From: a bacterium
GTDB lineage: Bacteria; Chloroflexota; Dormibacteria; Aeolococcales; Bog-877
NCBI GenBank assembly: GCA_021798435.1
Contig: JAJZGN010000015.1
Span: 1-19,721, forward strand
Direction of reading: 5' to 3'
Length of the DNA stretch: 19,721 nucleotides
Shown here piece after piece: positions 15,796 through 19,721 of the stretch. The notes under the pieces were generated by a model, which was not told the origin of the DNA, made no database searches, and was given only the letters and a program-made list of their open reading frames with translations. Within the stretch, counting starts at the first letter, position 1, and each line of letters begins with the position of its first letter. The position numbers were made by a program, and so were the translations under genes.

Positions 15796-15812
15796 GCGGG
15801 TGGCGAACCCGC
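15796..15812 (+). terminator. Hairpin after the second glycosyltransferase gene
   Basis: GCGGGT and ACCCGC form a 6-bp stem with a 5-nt loop 36 bp after the stop codon. Outer GAC and GTC could extend it across a bulge. No T-tract follows, so a terminator role is tentative. Confidence 0.3.
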
Positions 15813-15885
15813 CGGCGTCCCGCAGCGCGGTAGGCATCTTCCCCCGGCCTCCTCGCGGAGCTCCCTTTCACTCCACCGGTCGCCG

Positions 15886-16053
15886 ATGTACCGTGCGGAG
15901 GAGTGGGAGAGGATCACCGCCGACCTGGCCGCGGAGAGCGCCGTCGCATTGGCGGCCACCGAGGTGGGGGAGAGGTCCATGATCGTCCCCTGTCGCTGCA
16001 TCTCCGCGACCATCGGGATCCGCTACCGGCTGAGCCTGCCCGCCCGCGGCTGA
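15886..16053 (+). CDS. Small hypothetical protein (55 aa)
   Basis: From ATG 15886 the frame encodes 55 residues beginning MYRAEEWERITADLAAESAV, then AATEVGERSMIVPCRCISAT, ending SLPARG. Third codon positions are overwhelmingly G/C and the composition is a normal mix of acidic, basic and hydrophobic residues, unlike the Arg/Pro/Gly-rich translations of non-coding frames here. The first half could be an acidic amphipathic helix; CRC is the only notable motif. I recognise no family. There is no clear Shine-Dalgarno, so the start may be elsewhere in the frame or the ORF may be spurious. It stands alone between the second glycosyltransferase and the lipid kinase. Confidence 0.4.
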   Translation: MYRAEEWERITADLAAESAVALAATEVGERSMIVPCRCISATIGIRYRLSLPARG

Positions 16054-16205
16054 TTGGGCGCAGCGACGGCCCGGCCCAGCCCACTGGTGAGGCCCCGCGC
16101 GATCCATGGAGCGCCCCGGTGGTGCAGCGCCCGGAGTGCCGCCGGCGATCCCCGGATCGAGTGGCCGCCCCCAGTCCCGAGCCGGCAGGCGATTCGCCCA
16201 ACGGG

Positions 16206-16230
16206 CGCCACCCGGTGTGCCCGGGTGGCG
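16206..16230. repeat. 10-bp perfect stem-loop, possible terminator
   Basis: CGCCACCCGG and CCGGGTGGCG are exact inverted repeats around a 5-nt loop (TGTGC). It lies ~150 bp after the small 55-aa ORF and could terminate transcription from upstream on the plus strand. No T-tract follows. Confidence 0.45.
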
Positions 16231-16331
16231 GAGGTGACCAGGGCGAGCTGGGCTGGGCTGAGCGCAGCCATCCGGTGGATGAAGGCGATCTGCGGCTATA
16301 CCCCGTGCGACGGTTCTGCCCCCACTCCTCC

Positions 16332-16355
16332 CTCCGGTACCAAGCTCTACCGGAG
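16332..16355. repeat. 8-bp perfect stem-loop
   Basis: CTCCGGTA and TACCGGAG flank an 8-nt loop. A further GGAG/CTCC pairing overlaps its 3' side (16352-16364), so the two would be mutually exclusive structures. The function is unknown. Confidence 0.35.
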
Positions 16356-16576
16356 CCAGGCTCCTACCCCGCCCCCGCGGGCCGGGGAGGTCGCGGTGGA
16401 GGTCCCTGCGCTCCCAGGCCAGGTGCCGCCTCTCAAGGTCGCCACCGTGGCGCCAGGGGAGCTCCGCGGCGAGGTCGCTTCGGCCCTCCCCGGCGGGGGC
16501 GGGAGGCGCCATCCCGACCGGGATTCCTGCCTGCCTCCAGCCGATCATCTCGGGAAGGGATGACGGACGGCCCCCG

Positions 16577-17569
16577 GTGGGCGCGAGGCGGCGGCCGCCC
16601 GACTCCCGGAGGAAGCTCACGCCGCTGAAACTGACCGGTCTGCAGTTCCCTGGCCGCCGGGTCACCGACGTGGCGGTGCTGCTGAGCCCGCGCCTGGCAC
16701 CGGCGGCGCGGGCGAGCGGCCCGCGACTTGCAGGGCTCCTGCGGGAAGCCGGCTGCTCCAACCCCGTCTGGATCGACTCTGGAGCATTCCACTCACCGGC
16801 CTCAGCGGTTCGCGAGGCGGTAGGGGAGGGGGCGCGGCTGGTCCTGGCCGCGGGTGGGGACGGCACCGTCCGGGCTGCGGCCGAGGGGCTCTGGGGGACG
16901 GACGCGGTGCTGGGGATCCTCCCCCTGGGGACCGCCAACGTTCTGGCGCGCAACCTTGGAATCCCCCGCCGGCTGGAGGAGGCGATCCGGGTCGCGCTCT
17001 CTGGTCGGGACCGGGCGCTAGACGTTGGCCGCACCGCGCAGGGGCTCTTCCTGGTGGCGGCGGGGATCGGGCTGGACGCTCGGATGATGTCCGCGTTCGA
17101 AGCTCGTGCCCGGCACCGGATCGGTCTGGTGGCCTACGTGGCGTCCGCGCTCCGCCACCTCGGGGACCCCGCCTTCGAGGTCACGGTGGAGTGCGATGGG
17201 GGTGCCCCGCTGCACCGGCTGGTCGCCGCCGCCCTGGTCGGCAACGTTGCCCGGCTCCCGCTCGGGATACGCCTGCGTCCCGGAGCCCTGGTCGACGACG
17301 GCAGCCTGGACGTGGTCCTAATCCATCCCCGGGGCCCGGTGGGCTGGCCCCGAGTCGCCGCGGCACTCTGGGGCTCCCCGGATCGGGGCGCGGTGGAGCG
17401 GCTGCCGGCCCGCCGGGTAGAGATCCGGGCCCTCGCCCCCCAGCCGATGGAGCTGGACGGCGACGCGGTCGGGTGGGCCAGCTCGCTCACGGCCCGGGTG
17501 CATCCCGAGGCCATCACGGTACGAGTTCCCCGACAGCCTTCCGACGAGCGGTTGGAGGGGGCGCGTTAG
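16577..17569 (+). CDS. Diacylglycerol kinase-family lipid kinase (DAGK catalytic domain)
   Basis: This cytoplasmic, membrane-associated enzyme is predicted to phosphorylate diacylglycerol or a related lipid with ATP, recycling lipid for phospholipid synthesis. The nucleotide-binding GGDGT is at residues 93-97. LGILPLGTANVLARNLGIP (112-130) is the adjoining conserved loop, DDGSLDVVLI (241-250) belongs to the C-terminal beta-sandwich, and ELDGDAVG (293-300) is the metal/phosphate-site motif. All key motifs of the DagK/YegS fold are present. GTG 16577 gives 330 aa, but the first ~30 residues are Arg/Pro-rich and unlike the family. A start at GTG 16670, just before AVLLSPRL, would give 299 aa, nearer the usual length. 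Its neighbours, two GT-C enzymes upstream, suggest envelope lipid or glycolipid metabolism; the true lipid substrate is not known. Confidence 0.85.
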   Translation: MGARRRPPDSRRKLTPLKLTGLQFPGRRVTDVAVLLSPRLAPAARASGPRLAGLLREAGCSNPVWIDSGAFHSPASAVREAVGEGARLVLAAGGDGTVRAAAEGLWGTDAVLGILPLGTANVLARNLGIPRRLEEAIRVALSGRDRALDVGRTAQGLFLVAAGIGLDARMMSAFEARARHRIGLVAYVASALRHLGDPAFEVTVECDGGAPLHRLVAAALVGNVARLPLGIRLRPGALVDDGSLDVVLIHPRGPVGWPRVAAALWGSPDRGAVERLPARRVEIRALAPQPMELDGDAVGWASSLTARVHPEAITVRVPRQPSDERLEGAR

Positions 17570-17632
17570 GGGTCCGGGCAGCCGCCTCAGGACTCATCCC
17601 TTTGGGGGATGGCGGCGCCGCGGCCCGCCTGC

Positions 17633-17638
17633 TAAAGT
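17633..17638 (+). promoter_or_regulatory. Possible -10 box TAAAGT for the substrate-binding protein gene
   Basis: TAAAGT lies ~58 bp before the TTG start, in the 127-bp gap after the lipid kinase gene. A small CATCCC/GGGATG hairpin (17595-17611) lies just upstream and may end kinase transcription. No clear -35 hexamer is visible. Confidence 0.35.
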
Positions 17639-17696
17639 CGGTCCACCCCAATGCGGGAGGGAGGCGGAGGGGGCACACATTCTGGGGAGATTGAAG

Positions 17697-19640
17697 TTGT
17701 TCGAGCGCATAGGTGCAAGGGGCGGCTGGCGGGTGGTGGGGGTCGCGGCCCTGGCCACCCTTCTGTTGGCGGCCTGCGGGGCGGCGACCACCGGTACCAA
17801 GACCACCAGTGGGGGAACTGTCACCTGGGCAGAGCTCCCGGCGACCCCGCCCAACTACATCTTCCCGATGATGAGTGGGCCCTACTTCGGCAACCAGAAC
17901 CTGTATCAGTTCTCCAACGAGATGTTCTTGCCGCTCTACTGGTTCGGGGACCACGGCCAGCCCGTCTTCAACCCCCAGCTCAGCATCGGCAACCAGCCGG
18001 TGTTCTCTGATGGCAACCGGGTGGTGACCATCACCCTGAAGCACTGGCAGTGGTCGGACGGCCAGCCCATCACCTCGCGAGACGTGATCATGTGGATAAA
18101 CCTGCTGAGTGCGGCCACCGACCCCAACAGCCCGGCCGTGGGAAGCAACAGCTCTCCCGGGCCAGGGTGGGGCGCGGCGGTGCCGGGAGGGTTCCCGGAG
18201 AACGTGGTCTCCTACCAGCAGACGGGCACCTACTCCCTCACCCTGCACCTGAACAACTCCTACAACCCCACCTGGTTCCTCTACAACGAGCTGAGCCAGG
18301 TCTTCCCGCTGCCCCAGCAGAGCTGGGACAAGCTGTCCACCTCCGGCCAGGTCGGCAACTACGACACCACGGCTCAGGCCCGGGTGGCGCTTCCCAACAC
18401 CAGTCCCAGCTGGTATGTGCCGGCCGATCCGGGCACCTCGTCCAGCGGCGCGCTGGGGGTCGCCCAATTCCTCAACTCCCAGTCCGAGGACGAGGGCAGC
18501 TACGCCTCCAACCCCCTGTGGCAGGTGGTGGACGGCCCCTTCCGGCTGGCGGCGTTCAACACTGACGGGTACTGCCGGCTGGTGCCCAACAAGAGCTACT
18601 CGGGCTCGCCCAAGCCGTCCATCTCGGCGTTCGTGGAGGAACCGTTCACCACCGACACGTCGGAGTTCAACGCCCTGCTCTCGGGTACTGTGACCATCGG
18701 GTACATCCCGACCCAGGACCTCGCCAGCCGCTCCCGGCTGGGCAAGCTGGGCTACAACTTCGCCCCCTGGTACGGCTACGGCTTCGTCTACTTCCCCTAC
18801 AACTACACCAACCCCACGGTGGGCCCGATCTTCAAGCAGCTCTACTTCCGGCAGGCCTTCCAATCGCTGGTCAACCAGAAGGAGTACATCCAGCAGTTCG
18901 ACGGGGGCTTCGGTCAGGTCGAGGCGGGTCCGGTGCCGCTGAACCCCGCCACCAACCCCTTCCAGAGCCCCTTGGAGAAGGCGGGCCAGATGTACCCCTA
19001 CGACCCCACCAAGGCGGTGAGCCTGCTCCACGATCACGGCTGGACGGTCGTGCCCAAGGGAGTCAGCTACTGCTCCAACCCCGGAGAGGGGGCCAACCAG
19101 TGCGGCAAGGGGATCACCCTCAACGAGCAGCTCAACTTCAACTTCCTCTACGCGAGCGGCAACACCGAGCAGACCAACGAGATGGAGGCACTCCAGTCCA
19201 CGGCCAAGGCGCAGGCGGGCATCAACCTCACCCTCTCCACCGAGCCCTTCCAGCAGGTGATCGGCACCGCCTTCGGCGGCTGCACCTACGCCACCCCCTG
19301 CAGCGACTGGCAGATGGCCAACTGGCTGGGCGGTTGGACCTATGCGCCGGACTACCTGCCCACCGGCGGCGAGCTGTTCGCCACCGGAGCCGGCAGCAAC
19401 GGCGGTGACTACTCCGACAGCACCAACGACGCCAACATCGTGGCCACCCACACCGCTCCGAACCAGGCGGCGGAGATCCAGGCCCTGTTCAAGTACCAGG
19501 ACTACCTGGTGAAGCAGGTCCCGGTGGTCTATCTTCCGGAGACCCCGCTGTCGCTGACCATGTACAAGAGCAACCTCCAGGGGCTCGTCCCCCAGGACGG
19601 GTTCGGGGTCATCTACCCTCAGGAGTACTCCCTGGGCTGA
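17697..19640 (+). CDS. ABC transporter substrate-binding lipoprotein, family 5 (peptide/nickel type)
   Basis: This is an extracellular solute receptor for an ABC importer, tethered by a lipid. The signal peptide has a basic start (RIGARGGWR), a hydrophobic core and the lipobox LLAAC, with lipid on Cys27. The SBP_bac_5 fold is shown by the hallmark LKHWQWSDGQPITSRDVIMW, the middle-domain PLYFRQAFQSLVNQKEYI-like region (reading QLYFRQAFQSLVNQ) and the late NWLGGWTYAPDYLPTGGELF segment. At ~647 aa it is longer than typical DppA/OppA (~530), partly from Asn/Ser/Gly-rich loops. TTG 17697 is chosen over TTG 17691 because GGGGAG (17684-17689) is 7 nt from the former but almost touches the latter. 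No permease or ATPase gene is in the window; they may lie downstream. The ligand is probably an oligopeptide but unproven. Confidence 0.9.
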   Translation: MFERIGARGGWRVVGVAALATLLLAACGAATTGTKTTSGGTVTWAELPATPPNYIFPMMSGPYFGNQNLYQFSNEMFLPLYWFGDHGQPVFNPQLSIGNQPVFSDGNRVVTITLKHWQWSDGQPITSRDVIMWINLLSAATDPNSPAVGSNSSPGPGWGAAVPGGFPENVVSYQQTGTYSLTLHLNNSYNPTWFLYNELSQVFPLPQQSWDKLSTSGQVGNYDTTAQARVALPNTSPSWYVPADPGTSSSGALGVAQFLNSQSEDEGSYASNPLWQVVDGPFRLAAFNTDGYCRLVPNKSYSGSPKPSISAFVEEPFTTDTSEFNALLSGTVTIGYIPTQDLASRSRLGKLGYNFAPWYGYGFVYFPYNYTNPTVGPIFKQLYFRQAFQSLVNQKEYIQQFDGGFGQVEAGPVPLNPATNPFQSPLEKAGQMYPYDPTKAVSLLHDHGWTVVPKGVSYCSNPGEGANQCGKGITLNEQLNFNFLYASGNTEQTNEMEALQSTAKAQAGINLTLSTEPFQQVIGTAFGGCTYATPCSDWQMANWLGGWTYAPDYLPTGGELFATGAGSNGGDYSDSTNDANIVATHTAPNQAAEIQALFKYQDYLVKQVPVVYLPETPLSLTMYKSNLQGLVPQDGFGVIYPQEYSLG

Positions 19641-19649
19641 GGCCGAGAG

Positions 19650-19679
19650 GGCGGGCGCCGACTCCGGTCGGCGCCCGCC
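19650..19679 (+). terminator. Strong 13-bp-stem hairpin after the substrate-binding protein gene
   Basis: GGCGGGCGCCGAC and GTCGGCGCCCGCC are perfect inverted repeats around TCCG, starting 9 bp after the stop codon. There is no T-tract. It may terminate transcription, or partly stop it so that the receptor is made in excess over permease genes beyond the window edge. The last 42 bp of the window show nothing else. Confidence 0.6.
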
Positions 19680-19721
19680 ACCCCGCGTCCCCTCGGCTCC
19701 GTCACGGTGCCTCCCCCCGCT

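Larger units (their letters stand above)
16054..16576. other. Non-genic interval with hairpins before the lipid kinase gene
   Basis: About 520 bp hold no convincing gene on either strand. The longest plus-strand frame (16054-16563) has no recognisable domain, although its later part (16277 onward, including KLYRSQAPTPPPRAGEVAVE) has fairly strong GC3 and might be a degraded or unknown short gene. The interval contains at least two clean stem-loops, listed separately. I see no tRNA, CRISPR or insertion sequence in it. Confidence 0.4.

Noticed and set aside
16054..16563. A 169-codon plus-strand frame in the gap
   Set aside because: There is no ribosome-binding site or domain and the composition is Pro/Arg/Ala-rich. 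Only the tract after 16277 looks mildly coding, so it is described as part of the interval instead.
15868..17034. A 388-codon minus-strand frame across the gap and the lipid kinase
   Set aside because: It is low-complexity Arg/Pro/Ala-rich translation without motifs, and half of it is antisense to the kinase.
17514..19451. A 645-codon open frame on the minus strand
   Set aside because: It is antisense to the substrate-binding protein, whose signal peptide, lipobox and family motifs are clear.
1..19721. tRNA genes, CRISPR arrays, insertion sequences, phage genes
   Set aside because: No tRNA-like fold, spaced direct repeats, transposase or terminal repeats, or phage proteins were found on either strand by reading.

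Overview
The window is a GC-rich, gene-dense bacterial chromosome segment. Strong G/C bias at third codon positions, GTG/TTG starts, a sortase-type surface protein, PepN of the actinobacterial type and lipoproteins point to an actinobacterium or a related high-GC monoderm lineage such as Candidatus Dormibacterota or Chloroflexota. The phylum is an inference; no rRNA or marker gene is present. There is no phage, transposase, CRISPR array or tRNA in view.

Layout: (1) 2-1006 is the 3' part of a DUF11-repeat surface protein with a VPTTG sorting signal, followed by a perfect 32-bp palindrome. (2) 1148-4888 is a tightly overlapping three-gene operon for a molybdenum hydroxylase of the xanthine dehydrogenase/CO dehydrogenase superfamily (FAD, 2Fe-2S and Mo subunits). 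Its active-site loop is AYRGPW, so it is not a classical Cu-Mo CO dehydrogenase. (3) 5076-5239 is the first ~50 codons of an ammonium transporter gene (amt) with an intact ribosome-binding site, interrupted by an in-frame TAG and cut off by the 3' end of the next gene. (4) On the minus strand, a KimA-like potassium transporter (10396-7826) with an enlarged cytoplasmic region lies 45 bp upstream of an M1 aminopeptidase N (7780-5234). (5) Divergent from kimA is a TDT/SLAC1-like membrane protein (10510-11541), which meets a PF03640-type secreted lipoprotein (12107-11535) tail to tail with a 7-bp overlap.

(6) 12273-15760 holds two GT-C type membrane glycosyltransferases, the first preceded by a possible 15-codon leader ORF. 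(7) 15886-16576 contains one plausible 55-aa ORF and a ~520-bp stretch with hairpins but no convincing gene. (8) 16577-17569 is a diacylglycerol/lipid kinase, and 17697-19640 is a family 5 ABC-transporter substrate-binding lipoprotein followed by a 13-bp-stem hairpin.

The genes read as several small, mostly independent units rather than one island. Two threads tie some together: cell-envelope work (surface protein, two polyprenyl-sugar-type glycosyltransferases, lipid kinase, lipoproteins) and small-solute or ion handling (KimA, TDT protein, SBP, dead amt). Several starts lie 6-7 nt after a TANNNT box with no Shine-Dalgarno, which suggests leaderless transcription. I saw no clearly new multi-gene system. 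The best leads are the non-CODH Mo hydroxylase, the KimA variant with a duplicated cytoplasmic module, the amt remnant that supplies pepN's stop codon, and the leaderless leader ORF.
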